Positions 34,119 to 42,924 of a stretch of 64,000 nucleotides of DNA are shown here, in pieces (positions within the stretch are counted from its first letter, which is position 1; every line of letters begins with the position of its first letter). The position numbers were made by a program, and so were the translations under genes. The DNA comes from Oscillospiraceae bacterium (GTDB lineage: Bacteria > Bacillota > Clostridia > Saccharofermentanales > Saccharofermentanaceae), in assembly GCA_902780785.1 (NCBI GenBank), contig CACZGS010000005.1:186001-250000 (forward strand). The letters run 5' to 3'. Under the pieces are notes generated by a model that was given only the letters and a program-made list of their open reading frames with translations, did not search any database and was not told where the DNA came from.

Positions 34119-35849
34119 TTAATGCTGTCTGCTTTTCGCAAGATAATCGGCAGCATAATCAAGCTGCGGATCCTCTTCACTGTTCCAGTCGCATGTCTTA
34201 AGCACAAACTCCTTTGTCATTGGGATCTTTGCCTCAAGCGGTATCCTGCCTTCCCTTGTCTGATCAGTATCGATCAGGGGCACGTTTTCCGAAGAAAGCG
34301 TAAGAGCGATCGGATAATATACGCTGATGTTTTTTGTAAGATACATGACTCCGCCGTTGTTCTGGTTAACACCGGCACTGGCCGTAATGCCCATGAGGGT
34401 TACATTGTCGCAATCACCAAGGAACTTGGCCATGCCGTCTCCCGCACTGCCGCACGTCAGGTTTACCAATACTACAACAGGCAGGTCTTTATATCTTCCG
34501 TCAGGGAAAATGTAATTGTTCTCGGTGGTGTGATAACCTGTCTCATCCTCATATCCGAACCCGCACATATACTTTTTCTCGTCTGTGAAAAGAGATGCCA
34601 GTGCACCGGCAACGTTATCGTAGCCGCCACCGTTGTTCCTGATGTCTATTACAAGATATTCCATGCCCTGAGCTTTGAGTTCTTCGATCTTACCTGCATA
34701 GAATTCAACAAGCTCCGGGTAGTAACCGCTTCTTATAACGCTCAGATTATCGTAGAACGTGCTGTAGTACTCTGATCTGACCAAAAGATAACCGCATTTG
34801 TCATCGAGCATTTTTGTCGTAAAGTTCGGCGTGTAATCATGCAGGTGCAGAAATTTGATAAGCACGCCTGACAGACGGCCGGAATAATCTCCGATCCTAT
34901 TCAGCTGCGCATGCTTTTCGCTGCCGTTATCATCAATGAAAGTTACATCAACTGTCTCACCGCCCTTGCCGGCAAGGAAAGCAGGTCTGAAGAAATCCTC
35001 GTTGCTCTTTACAGAAAACTGGATCGTGGAATTAATGCATTCCGTCTCATCTATAGCTTCATTGATCTCCTTGCCGTCCCATGCAACGATCTGTGTTCCG
35101 TTATGTATGCCCAGTTTGGTTATATCGTGCGGCTCATCGTAGAGCATTCCATTCCCGTCTTCAACGAATATGGCAATAACCGTTCCGTCATCAAGCTTTA
35201 TCATGGAAAGACCGTAATCGTTTCCTGTAAGGCGGTTCATGACATCTTCATCGATATCGTATCCAAGGGCGGTATATACATGGTAATCGTAAAATCTGTA
35301 AGTCACCTCGGTGACCACTGCCGCATAAGCCGACTCATCGTTGTTCTTTTCCGCTTCCTCGACTCTGGGAAGGTATTCCTTAAGAAGGCCGTCATAATCG
35401 ATCTTCTTCCAGCTGCTGAGACAATACTCCTTTTCCATAGTAGCCAGCATCTTTTTGAAGCTTTGGGTGTAGCTCATTCTCGTGTAATTATGGACAATCG
35501 GCGAGCCCAAAAGGTCGAACAGGAAAAGCACGCATACGACCAAAGCAAGGATCGATGACAAGACCGATTTGATTGCAACCGGAAGTTTTTTCCTGCCGGG
35601 CAAAAGATTGATAAGAGGAATCAGAGCTTCGATATAAAGATAAAAGAATATCCAAAAAGCCTGAAGGCCATATATGGCAAGATGGATCAGCGCTGCAATC
35701 AAGGGGAGCAGACATAACACTACTGTTATGAGCTTCTTTCCGCCCTTTTTGAGCCGCGGGCAGATTATTGCAAGTACGACAGAATATAACAATATAGCGA
35801 GTGAAAACACGCTGCTTGGCGTTTTCAAAGTAAGCAAAAAAATATACAT
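34119..35849 (-). CDS. Membrane-anchored S41-like peptidase (C-terminal processing family), possibly inactive
   Basis: A 576-residue protein with four membrane segments in its first 125 residues, then a predicted extracellular part: a PDZ-like region (about 225-330) and an S41 peptidase domain (about 355-540) with YLLVRSEYYSTF, VIDIRNNGGGYD and the nucleophile position CGSAGDG. The lysine general base of CtpA-type enzymes (normally G-K-G about 25 residues later) is not present; the region reads GITASAGVNQNNGG. It may use another base or be catalytically dead. AGAGGGGG precedes the ATG. No terminator is seen after its stop beyond the ktrA hairpin. Confidence 0.75.
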   Translation of the reverse strand: MYIFLLTLKTPSSVFSLAILLYSVVLAIICPRLKKGGKKLITVVLCLLPLIAALIHLAIYGLQAFWIFFYLYIEALIPLINLLPGRKKLPVAIKSVLSSILALVVCVLFLFDLLGSPIVHNYTRMSYTQSFKKMLATMEKEYCLSSWKKIDYDGLLKEYLPRVEEAEKNNDESAYAAVVTEVTYRFYDYHVYTALGYDIDEDVMNRLTGNDYGLSMIKLDDGTVIAIFVEDGNGMLYDEPHDITKLGIHNGTQIVAWDGKEINEAIDETECINSTIQFSVKSNEDFFRPAFLAGKGGETVDVTFIDDNGSEKHAQLNRIGDYSGRLSGVLIKFLHLHDYTPNFTTKMLDDKCGYLLVRSEYYSTFYDNLSVIRSGYYPELVEFYAGKIEELKAQGMEYLVIDIRNNGGGYDNVAGALASLFTDEKKYMCGFGYEDETGYHTTENNYIFPDGRYKDLPVVVLVNLTCGSAGDGMAKFLGDCDNVTLMGITASAGVNQNNGGVMYLTKNISVYYPIALTLSSENVPLIDTDQTREGRIPLEAKIPMTKEFVLKTCDWNSEEDPQLDYAADYLAKSRQH

Positions 35850-35966
35850 AGATCCCCCTCTAAACAGTTTTGTTACTTATTCTACTTCAGACCCTGTGTA
35901 CCATTATATCCTATCGTGGGCAAATACATCATATGAGTCAGACCGCGCAAATCTCTACAGCTATAT

Positions 35967-35994
35967 AAAAAGGGTGTCTCAATCTGAGACACCC
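35967..35994 (-). terminator. Terminator after ackA
   Basis: A 10-base perfect stem (GGGTGTCTCA/TGAGACACCC, 3-base loop) followed on the minus strand by TTTTTATAT, 30 bases after the ackA stop. Confidence 0.88.
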
Positions 35995-36023
35995 CTTGAA
36001 TATTTGAATTGATCCGCAGAAGA

Positions 36024-37220
36024 TTATCTTACGAGAGCTTCTGTTTCCTGTGCGATAGCGAGCTCTTCGTTTGTAGGGATAACGCAGACTGTTACCTTTG
36101 AAGAAGGCTTGGAGATGATAGCTTCCTTGCCTCTGAGGCCTGCGTTAACTGAATCGTCGAACTCAACACCCATGAACTCGAGGCCTTCGCACATTGCCTT
36201 TCTCATGTGGTCTGTGTTCTCGCCGATGCCTGCCGTGAATACAATAACGTCAACGCCACCCATAGCAGCTGCATAAGATCCGATGATCTTCTTGCCCTGG
36301 TATGCGAACATGTCGAGTGCAAGTCTTGCTCTCTCGTTGCCTTCGTTAGCAGCCTTTTCGAGATCTCTGAAGTCTGAAGAAACGCCGGAAACGCCCTGAA
36401 CACCTGACTGCTTGTTGAGGAGGTTATCCATCTCATCAGCCGTGTATCTCTCGTTCTTCATAAGGAAAGGAACGATAGCGGGATCGATATCACCTGTTCT
36501 TGTACCCATGCAGATACCTGCAAGAGGTGTAAGACCCATTGATGTATCCTGGCACTTGCCGTCCTTAACAGCTGCGAAAGAAGAACCGTTGCCGAGGTGG
36601 CATGTGATGATTCTTAAGTCCTCATACTTCTTTCCGAGGAAATCAGCAACTCTGTGGCTTACATAACGGTGGGATGTTCCGTGGAAACCATAGCGGCGGA
36701 TGTCATACTTCTCGGAGATCTCATAAGGAAGAGCATATGTGTATGCCTTCGGGGGCATTGTCTGATGGAATGCTGTATCGAATACTGCAACTTGAGGTGT
36801 GCCTGCAGGAAGAACGTCCTCGCATGCCTCAATACCGATGAGGTTTGCAGGATTGTGCAGAGGTCCTAACGGGAAGCACTCTCTGATAACTCTCTTAACG
36901 TCATCGTTAACGATAACTGATGCGCTGTAGTACTTACCGCCGTGGAGTACTCTGTGGCCTACAGCTGCGATCTCGGAAACGTCAGAGATTACGCCGTGCT
37001 CAGGATCAACGAGTGCATCGAGGATCATCTTTACAGCAACCTTGTGGTCAGGCATGGGTTCTGTTGAAACGAACTCATCCTTGCCGGCAGGCTTATATGT
37101 GAGCTTACCGTCGATTCCGATTCTCTCGGCATTACCCTTAGCAAGGACAGCGCCTGTGTCGATGTCGAAAAGCTGGAACTTAGCGGAAGAGCTTCCGCAG
37201 TTGATTACTAAAATCTTCAT
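36024..37220 (-). CDS. ackA: Acetate kinase
   Basis: AckA interconverts acetyl phosphate and acetate, making ATP at the end of acetate fermentation. The 398 residues start with VINCGSSSAKFQL and contain HRVLHGG, VFDTAFH, the catalytic RRYGFHGTSH, and HLGNGSS. AGGAGA precedes the ATG. It lies 37 bases after pta and shares its promoter. Confidence 0.96.
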   Translation of the reverse strand: MKILVINCGSSSAKFQLFDIDTGAVLAKGNAERIGIDGKLTYKPAGKDEFVSTEPMPDHKVAVKMILDALVDPEHGVISDVSEIAAVGHRVLHGGKYYSASVIVNDDVKRVIRECFPLGPLHNPANLIGIEACEDVLPAGTPQVAVFDTAFHQTMPPKAYTYALPYEISEKYDIRRYGFHGTSHRYVSHRVADFLGKKYEDLRIITCHLGNGSSFAAVKDGKCQDTSMGLTPLAGICMGTRTGDIDPAIVPFLMKNERYTADEMDNLLNKQSGVQGVSGVSSDFRDLEKAANEGNERARLALDMFAYQGKKIIGSYAAAMGGVDVIVFTAGIGENTDHMRKAMCEGLEFMGVEFDDSVNAGLRGKEAIISKPSSKVTVCVIPTNEELAIAQETEALVR

Positions 37221-37257
37221 TAGACTTATCTCCTGTCTATAAACTTATCTGGATTTA

Positions 37258-38340
37258 TCAGCCCTGTGCCTGAACTGCAGTGATAGCAACTGTACCAACG
37301 ATATCGTCAGCATTGCATCCTCTGGAGAGGTCATTAACAGGAAGTGCGAGGCCCTGGAGGACAGGTCCGTAAGCAGGAGCCTTAGCAAGTCTCTGAACGA
37401 GCTTATAACCGATGTTGCCTGCTTCGAGTGAAGGGAAGACCAATGTGTTTGCGTGGCCTGCAACCGGAGATCCGGGGGCCTTCAGCTGGCCTACTTCCTC
37501 TACAAGAGCTGCATCGAGCTGGAGCTCACCGTCAACTACGAGTTCAGGATACTTTTCCTTAGCGATCTTAACTGCATTGGATACCTTATCAACATCAGCG
37601 TGCTTTGCTGAACCATAAGATGAATATGAGAGCATTGCAACCTTAGCGGGAGCGCCGATGAACTTCTCGAAAGACTCAGCGGAGAGCTTAGCGATCTCTG
37701 CGAGCTTAGCGGAATCTACGTCTGTGTTTACTGCGCAGTCAGCGAAAATGAAGAGACCGTGCTCACCAAGATCGCAGTTAGGAACGTCCATAAGGAAGAA
37801 GCCTGATACGGAAGAAATGCCGGGCTTTGTCTTGAGGAGCTGGAGAGCAGGAAGGATTGTGTTGCCTGTTGAGTGGCATGCACCGGAAACTGCACCGTCA
37901 GCATCACCGCACTTGCACATGAGGCATGCATAGTACATGTAGTCGGAATTCATCTTCTCTTCAGCCTTCTCGGGTGTGATGCCCTTCTTCTGAGCGTCGG
38001 CGATAAGAGCATTTGTCTCTTCCTCGGAAAGGCCCTTCTTCTCAGCCTTCTTCTTTGCTGCAGCTACCATGGTGTCAACACCGCGGAGCTCAACGAACTT
38101 GTCGATATATTTCTGCTTGTTGGGATCGTTAAAAGGATCAACGATAGTTGCGCCTGTGATATCAAATCCTTCGGAGTTCTTTGCGATCTCGTCGGGTGTA
38201 CCGATAATGATAAGATTTGCCATGTCTGCCTTAAGGATCTTCTCGGCAGCCTCAAAAGTTCTCTTGTCCATTGACTCAGGAAGAACGATAGTCTTCTTGT
38301 CAGCTTTTGCTCTGGCCATGATGTCATCAATAAATGCCAT
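37258..38340 (-). CDS. pta: Phosphate acetyltransferase
   Basis: Pta converts acetyl-CoA to acetyl phosphate. The 360-residue protein is the short Pta without the DRTGG regulatory domain. It shows IVLPESMDKRT, GACHSTGNT, MLSYSSYGSA and NDLSRGCNADDIV near the C-terminus. A strong promoter and AAAAGGAGA lie upstream; ackA follows, giving the usual Pta-AckA pair. Confidence 0.95.
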   Translation of the reverse strand: MAFIDDIMARAKADKKTIVLPESMDKRTFEAAEKILKADMANLIIIGTPDEIAKNSEGFDITGATIVDPFNDPNKQKYIDKFVELRGVDTMVAAAKKKAEKKGLSEEETNALIADAQKKGITPEKAEEKMNSDYMYYACLMCKCGDADGAVSGACHSTGNTILPALQLLKTKPGISSVSGFFLMDVPNCDLGEHGLFIFADCAVNTDVDSAKLAEIAKLSAESFEKFIGAPAKVAMLSYSSYGSAKHADVDKVSNAVKIAKEKYPELVVDGELQLDAALVEEVGQLKAPGSPVAGHANTLVFPSLEAGNIGYKLVQRLAKAPAYGPVLQGLALPVNDLSRGCNADDIVGTVAITAVQAQG

Positions 38341-38377
38341 ATATATTCATCTCCTTTTGGAATTTTTTGTCGACAAA

Positions 38378-38406
38378 AGTATACTCGTAAACCTATGTTA
38401 TTTCAA
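38378..38406 (-). promoter_or_regulatory. Promoter of pta-ackA
   Basis: TTGAAA (38401-38406), 17 bases, TATACT (38378-38383) on the minus strand, 38 bases before the pta ATG. Confidence 0.8.
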
Positions 38407-38422
38407 ATAATAAAATAAGGAA

Positions 38423-39775
38423 TTATGAAGTTGCCAGACGGGTACCGAAATTATCCCTGGCATAGAAGACATATCTTTCGTTCTCTTCCCTGAATATCAT
38501 GTAAAGAGCAGGGCTCGTGGACTTGGTCGCAACCCTCTTTCCGAGCGTATCGGAGAGCTTGTCAAAGAGGTCTTTGTCGCCCATGAAATATGCCATCATC
38601 ATGCCGTCCGTATAAGCACCGGCAGCTTCGACACCGGAATAGCTTCTCGTCAGCATGGAAAATTCCGTATAGATCCTGCCGTCGTTCATTACGGAGCCTT
38701 TGAATTCTGCGAAAGTACTGCTGTCCAGTTCGCCGACCTCGGCAAGGTTCTTCATCGTCTTAACATTCTGTGCAATGTCTATGGCTCCGAGGCTCTGGCC
38801 GCTGTAGACATAAGCACCGCAGTCCATCGCTCCTGAGGTGGCATATGCGTAGAAATCAAATCCCGCACCTGCAATTCCTTCCTTAACGGCTTTTAATGCC
38901 TTATCGTATGCTCCTTCGGCTATAAGTCCGTTCGTCTCAAGATCCCTGATGAGCCTTAAGTTGATGTTGGACAACAGAACGCCTTCGATGTCTTCCATTT
39001 CCTCTTTGTTGTCGACCAGTTCGCTGTCGGAATCACCCGAGATGGTTCCGTAGCGCTGCTCAAGAGAACCGGCATCGCCTTCCTTGATGGCGCTTGTATC
39101 CTCGAGCGCAACATAGAGCGTATCCGCATACTTTGCGACTGAGAGATTCTCGGTCTTTAGTCTTCCCTGATTGTCGAAAAGGACCTCTATCAGGATCTTG
39201 ATCTCCTTATAGTCAGGTTCGCTTCCGTAAGTGATGTAATACTGGAGCATCGCATCGAGCCAGTCGATCATGGCTGAAGTTGATACTACCGCGTCCTTGT
39301 TCTTTTCCTCATCAAGATATACGAAAGCCTTATATGAACCGTCGGGGAGCTTGAAACGCTTTATTACACTCTCTTTGACCGCAACAGCATTATTTCTGTC
39401 ACCTGCTCTTACATAGCACTTAAGGAGCAGGGCCTGGTCAGACAATCCGTATACTCCCGAGCTGACCGCTTCTTCTGTTACGAGACGGCCTGCGATCGTA
39501 TAAGATGTTGCCGCAAGGACACCGTCACCGCCCTTCTCGACGATGAGCTTTTTGGATCTGGAATAGAGATAATCGCTTACGATATTGTTGGAGGCGGTAA
39601 TGCTGGTCCATTCATAACCCAGGTGCACGGAAGGAGTTATCTTGATCTTCTTGCCGCCGCCGAATCTTCCCGTGTAGAACAGATAGAATACGGTAGCGCC
39701 CAAAGCAAGCGCCACAATGATGACGCCAGTTAAGATCTTTCCTATGCCGACACCGGCTATTTCCCTGCGTTGCAT
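38423..39775 (-). CDS. Membrane-anchored protein of unknown function, alpha/alpha-barrel-like
   Basis: Not a family I recognise. From ATG 39775 (AAGGCGGAG upstream) the protein has 450 residues: a membrane anchor (about 10-33), a basic stop (GGGKKIKI), and a large, mostly helical outer domain. The pattern of paired helices around FKLPDGSYKAFVYLDEE, DWLDAMLQYYITYG and LFDNQGRLKTENL resembles glycosidase families 8/48-like (alpha/alpha)6 folds, but I see no catalytic acid pair I can vouch for. It is divergent from tmcAL, and its neighbours give no functional hint. Confidence 0.65.
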   Translation of the reverse strand: MQRREIAGVGIGKILTGVIIVALALGATVFYLFYTGRFGGGKKIKITPSVHLGYEWTSITASNNIVSDYLYSRSKKLIVEKGGDGVLAATSYTIAGRLVTEEAVSSGVYGLSDQALLLKCYVRAGDRNNAVAVKESVIKRFKLPDGSYKAFVYLDEEKNKDAVVSTSAMIDWLDAMLQYYITYGSEPDYKEIKILIEVLFDNQGRLKTENLSVAKYADTLYVALEDTSAIKEGDAGSLEQRYGTISGDSDSELVDNKEEMEDIEGVLLSNINLRLIRDLETNGLIAEGAYDKALKAVKEGIAGAGFDFYAYATSGAMDCGAYVYSGQSLGAIDIAQNVKTMKNLAEVGELDSSTFAEFKGSVMNDGRIYTEFSMLTRSYSGVEAAGAYTDGMMMAYFMGDKDLFDKLSDTLGKRVATKSTSPALYMIFREENERYVFYARDNFGTRLATS

Positions 39776-39813
39776 AAACTCCGCCTTATGAAATATAATC
39801 TTTACAACCAAAG

Positions 39814-39822
39814 ATTATACCA
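39814..39822 (-). promoter_or_regulatory. Extended -10 promoter for the membrane-anchored unknown gene
   Basis: TGGTATAAT on the minus strand, 39 bases before the ATG at 39775. A TTG-started longer reading would begin inside the presumed leader, which favours the ATG. Confidence 0.55.
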
Positions 39823-39839
39823 AAAAGGATATTCATAAA

Positions 39840-41129
39840 TTGCGGGTTATAGGAATTGTTGCGGAATTTAATCCATTTCATAACGGTCACGGGTATCTGA
39901 TCAAGAAAGCCCGCGAGATCGTAAATGACCCCAGAGCGATCGTAATGCCCGTGATGTCCGGCTTTTTCACCCAGAGGGGACTTCCTTCAGTCTGTCCGCC
40001 TCAGGTACGTGCCAGACAGGCGCTTTTATGCGGCGCCGACGTAGTGCTTGAACTTCCATTCAGCTTTTCATGCGCACCTTCTTCAAGGTTTGCCGAAGGC
40101 GCCATATCAGAGCTTGTATCCACAGGTGTCGTAACAGACATAGCTTTCGGTGTCGACACGGAAGACACAGAGCTATTGAAGACAATAGCCGGCAGCTGCT
40201 TTGATGACACTGAATTACTTGATACGAAGATCAACGGATATATCTCCACGGGGATCAGCTTCCCCCAGGCAAGAGCCCTTTCCATAAAAGACATCGCAGG
40301 AACAAAGGGCATCTCCGGAGACCTTGATGCACTTTTGTCTTCACCCAATTCGATCCTTGCACTGGATTACCTGCTCGCTCTTAAGAAGATCGACAAGAGG
40401 AAAAGGATCAACGTGATCATGATAAAGCGCAAAGGTGAAGGCTATCATTCATCTGAGACAAACAGTGCTTTCGCGAGCGCCACGGCGATCAGGAAGCTGA
40501 TATCGGAGACCGCGCCGGACTTTTCGAGATCTGAGATCGCATCAAAGCTCACCGGCCTTATGCCTGATCTCTCGCTCGGCGTTATGCTCTCACAGAATTC
40601 AGGCGGCGTCTTCTCTTTCCCTGATCAGGTAAGTTATATCCGGGACGCTTTGATCACGGCATCGGCTTCATCTTCTCTTGATGAGACTGCATATATGAGC
40701 GATGACCTTTCTGGCTATATCAGGAATTTTGCAAAAGACATCAGGCCTGACACTCTGCCTGATGACGATCACGACCTTAAGATTTTCGAGAACAGGATAT
40801 CAACGAAGAGATATACGTTGTCGAGGATCTACAGAGCGCTGGCTTCCCTTATGGCAGGCCAGGACAATTCATATCTTGAGATCAGGCGCCCGCCCTACAT
40901 CAGGGTCCTGGGCTTTAACCAGGAAGGCAAGTATTGTCTTAAGATCATCGGAAAGTGCGCGAAGATCCCTGTCATCAACAGGCCTTCGGACTGTCTGGAG
41001 CTTCAGTCCGGAAATGAGGATCTGAAGAAGATATTTGAGCTCGACATGAGAGCCGCTTCGATCGGATGGAAGCTCTACGGCAAAGACATTGCTTCCGAAT
41101 GGGGATCGATCCCGGTAATAGTTAAATAA
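39840..41129 (+). CDS. tmcAL: tRNA(Met) cytidine acetate ligase (TmcAL)
   Basis: TmcAL (formerly YlbM) uses ATP and acetate to make N4-acetylcytidine at the wobble base of elongator tRNA-Met. The 429 residues open with the nucleotidyltransferase signature GIVAEFNPFHNGH, then FTQRGLPS and LELPFSFSCAPSSRFAEGA. The start must be TTG (39840), because the conserved motif begins four codons in and no ATG is near; AAGGA lies about 12 bases upstream. The link to nearby acetate metabolism is suggestive but unproven. Confidence 0.9.
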   Translation: MRVIGIVAEFNPFHNGHGYLIKKAREIVNDPRAIVMPVMSGFFTQRGLPSVCPPQVRARQALLCGADVVLELPFSFSCAPSSRFAEGAISELVSTGVVTDIAFGVDTEDTELLKTIAGSCFDDTELLDTKINGYISTGISFPQARALSIKDIAGTKGISGDLDALLSSPNSILALDYLLALKKIDKRKRINVIMIKRKGEGYHSSETNSAFASATAIRKLISETAPDFSRSEIASKLTGLMPDLSLGVMLSQNSGGVFSFPDQVSYIRDALITASASSSLDETAYMSDDLSGYIRNFAKDIRPDTLPDDDHDLKIFENRISTKRYTLSRIYRALASLMAGQDNSYLEIRRPPYIRVLGFNQEGKYCLKIIGKCAKIPVINRPSDCLELQSGNEDLKKIFELDMRAASIGWKLYGKDIASEWGSIPVIVK

Positions 41130-41144
41130 ATATTTGCAGAACAA

Positions 41145-41174
41145 AGCCGTCCGCCTCAAAAGAGACAGACGGCT
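41145..41174. terminator. Hairpin between tmcAL and rpsT
   Basis: AGCCGTC pairs with GACGGCT around an inner CTC/GAG helix with an internal loop. It lies between convergent stops; T-rich sequence follows on the plus strand (ATTATTCTTCTT) and TTTGTTCTG on the minus strand. Confidence 0.7.
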
Positions 41175-41198
41175 GAATTATTCTTCTTAAAAAACTAA

Positions 41199-41459
41199 TT
41201 AAGCCTTAGCAGCGTTAGCAGCCTTAGCAAGTCTGGACTTTGTTCTGGAAGCTGCGTTCTTGCTCATGTGGCCCTTAGCAGCAGCCTGGTCCAATGCCTT
41301 CTGTGTAGACTTGATTGTAGCATCAAGATTCTCGCCGTTAGCGATATCTGCCTTTGCCTTCTTAACAGTTGTGCGGATAGCACTCTTCTTGCTCTTATTG
41401 GCAGCAGCCTTCTTCTCGGAAACGCTTACACGCTTGATAGCTGATTTAATATTAGGCAT
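41199..41459 (-). CDS. rpsT: 30S ribosomal protein S20
   Basis: An 86-residue, lysine- and alanine-rich helical protein with the S20 N-terminus MPNIKSAIKRV and the HMSKNAASRTKSRL motif. AAAAGGAGA precedes the ATG. It has its own promoter inside the end of the preceding methylase gene. Confidence 0.96.
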   Translation of the reverse strand: MPNIKSAIKRVSVSEKKAAANKSKKSAIRTTVKKAKADIANGENLDATIKSTQKALDQAAAKGHMSKNAASRTKSRLAKAANAAKA

Positions 41460-41503
41460 CTCTTTCTCTCCTTTTTAGAGTTATATCTTCAAATTACCGA
41501 AGA

Positions 41504-41532
41504 ATTGTATCACGATTGTATTTTATTCGCAA
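41504..41532 (-). promoter_or_regulatory. Promoter of rpsT
   Basis: TTGCGA (41527-41532), 17 bases, TACAAT (41504-41509) with a TGA extension on the minus strand. The -35 lies in the last codons of the SpoU methylase gene. Confidence 0.7.
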
Positions 41533-42242
41533 GCCTTTGTTGCTTCATAAAGTCCTATACTTGCGGCAATTGTAATATTGAGGCTGTCAATGTTGGACGA
41601 ATGCTCGATCCTTATGGGCTGGCCGATGTTCTTAAACGCCGGATCAAGCCCCGTTGCCTCGTTACCCATAATGAGCGAAAACGGTTTATTTATCGTGGTT
41701 TCCTGAAGCTTTGTGCTGCCGTCAAGCATGAACGGATAGAGGTTGTTATCAGGAAATCTCTTCTGATAATCTGCAAAGTCATCGAAAACTTCGATCCTCA
41801 CGCTTGCGCACGCACCCATGGACGCCCTTATCGTCTTGGGGTCATTGGGATCTGCAGAAGTCTTTCCCACGATAGCCAGATCTTCAACGCCGAAGCCTAA
41901 GCAGCTTCTTACGATCGTGCCCATGTTTCCGCAGTTCGAAGGATTAACGAGGACCATGTGGTTGCCATCCTTGAGACTGACCTTCTTCTTCTCGATCACA
42001 ACGATGACAAAGCAGTTATCCTTCTTTGAAAGGATATTGAACGGCTTTTCCTCCGTCGAGACGGGAATATCGCTGCCGCAGATGTCCCTGATCTTCGCTA
42101 TTGTCTCCTCAGATCTGAAACCGGGATGAAGGATGACGGCCCTGACCACGTCCCTTTTTTTGAGAAGGTACTCCATGGCTACGGTTGCGCCCAATCCGTA
42201 TGTGTATATATTGTCGCTTTTGTAACTGGTAACTTTAATCAA
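41523..42242 (-). CDS. TrmH/SpoU-family RNA ribose methyltransferase
   Basis: A 239-residue SPOUT enzyme with the three family motifs: NPSNCGNMGTIVRS, IMGNEATGL and SLNITIAASIGLYEA. The N-terminal substrate-binding part is short. The target (tRNA or 23S rRNA) cannot be told. The start codon is TTG, about 10 bases after AGGAA; no in-frame ATG precedes it. Confidence 0.85.
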   Translation of the reverse strand: MIKVTSYKSDNIYTYGLGATVAMEYLLKKRDVVRAVILHPGFRSEETIAKIRDICGSDIPVSTEEKPFNILSKKDNCFVIVVIEKKKVSLKDGNHMVLVNPSNCGNMGTIVRSCLGFGVEDLAIVGKTSADPNDPKTIRASMGACASVRIEVFDDFADYQKRFPDNNLYPFMLDGSTKLQETTINKPFSLIMGNEATGLDPAFKNIGQPIRIEHSSNIDSLNITIAASIGLYEATKACE

Positions 42243-42312
42243 AATGTCTTGTTCCTGTCTGTAAAGTTTATGCTATTATAACCTTATATTACACATAAAA
42301 GGAGCACTTACT

Positions 42313-42660
42313 ATGGCAGAAAATCAAACACAGCCTCAGGTTAATACTTCTGAGCAGCTTCCTCAGAACGCTAAAACGTTCTCCATCCTTGCTTACATCG
42401 GACTTCTCTGGCTCTTGGGTCTTTTGATCTCACCTGAGAAGACATCTCCTTTCGTAAGAAACCACGTTAATAACGGAATCGTTCTTTCTATCTTCTGTGG
42501 AGCTGCAACATGCATCTGCTGGATCCCTATCTTAGGCTGGATCGTTGAAGGCGTTGTTGGTGTTGCTTGCTGCGTATTCGCTATCATGGGCATCGTAGCT
42601 GCAGCTAAGACTCAGTACTTCACAATTCCTCTCATCGGCAAGATCAAGATCCTTAAGTAA
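42313..42660 (+). CDS. DUF4870/Tic20-like small membrane protein
   Basis: A 115-residue protein with a Gln-rich cytoplasmic N-terminus and three membrane helices (about 23-42, 55-75, 78-100), with FVRNHVNNGIVL between helices 1 and 2, the usual DUF4870 landmark. Function unknown. AAAGGAG precedes the ATG; a TATTAT -10 candidate is about 35 bases upstream. A terminator follows, so it is a single-gene unit. Confidence 0.8.
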   Translation: MAENQTQPQVNTSEQLPQNAKTFSILAYIGLLWLLGLLISPEKTSPFVRNHVNNGIVLSIFCGAATCICWIPILGWIVEGVVGVACCVFAIMGIVAAAKTQYFTIPLIGKIKILK

Positions 42661-42684
42661 TCCTTAGATCACATGAGATAACAA

Positions 42685-42712
42685 GACCCGCATCTGATGG
42701 TGCGGGTCTTTT
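42685..42712 (+). terminator. Terminator after the DUF4870-like gene
   Basis: A GACCCGCATC/GGTGCGGGTC stem with a 4-base loop, followed by TTTT, 24 bases past the stop. The tRNA promoter starts 3 bases later. Confidence 0.85.
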
Positions 42713-42714
42713 AT

Positions 42715-42743
42715 TTGCAGTCAGTCCATAAAACAGATATAAT
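42715..42743 (+). promoter_or_regulatory. Promoter of tRNA-Pro
   Basis: TTGCAG (42715-42720), 17 bases, perfect TATAAT (42738-42743), 15 bases before the tRNA 5' end. Confidence 0.78.
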
Positions 42744-42758
42744 AACCGCCGTAAGTAT

Positions 42759-42834
42759 CGAGGTGTAGCGCAGTTGGTAGCGTACGTGCTTTGGGAGCAT
42801 GGGGTCGCAAGTTCGAGTCTTGTCACCTCGACCA
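42759..42834 (+). tRNA. tRNA-Pro (anticodon UGG)
   Basis: A 76-base cloverleaf: acceptor stem CGAGGTG/CACCTCG, D arm GCGC-AGTTGGTA-GCGT, anticodon stem CGTGC/GCATG with loop TTTGGGA (anticodon TGG), T arm GCAAG-TTCGAGT-CTTGT, encoded CCA. Promoter at 42715-42743; its 3' end is also the first arm of a long terminator palindrome. Confidence 0.96.
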
Positions 42835-42908
42835 AGAAAATAAAAAGTCCCGCTAAGGTCCTCCGCGCTTCGCTTGTGCGGAAAAAGCGGGACTTTTTAT
42901 TTTCTTGG
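42832..42908. terminator. 23-bp perfect inverted repeat, bidirectional terminator of tRNA-Pro and hemZ
   Basis: The arms 42832-42854 and 42886-42908 are perfectly complementary over 23 bases, and the first arm begins with the CCA of the tRNA. The GC-rich core (AGTCCCGCT/AGCGGGACT) is flanked by A-rich and T-rich tracts so it reads as a stem plus T-run on both strands. The loop holds a second small hairpin (TCCGC/GCGGA). It separates the tRNA from the convergent hemZ. Confidence 0.85.
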
Positions 42909-42924
42909 TAACCTGATCAAAAAC

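Noticed and set aside
42653..42835. A 60-codon minus-strand open frame over the tRNA-Pro gene
   Set aside because: It is the reverse complement of the tRNA plus flanks and shows a pattern often produced by antisense tRNA translation; not a gene.
42832..42908. Integration (att) site of a mobile element at the tRNA-Pro end
   Set aside because: No integrase or direct repeat of the tRNA end is present nearby; the palindrome is best explained as a bidirectional terminator.
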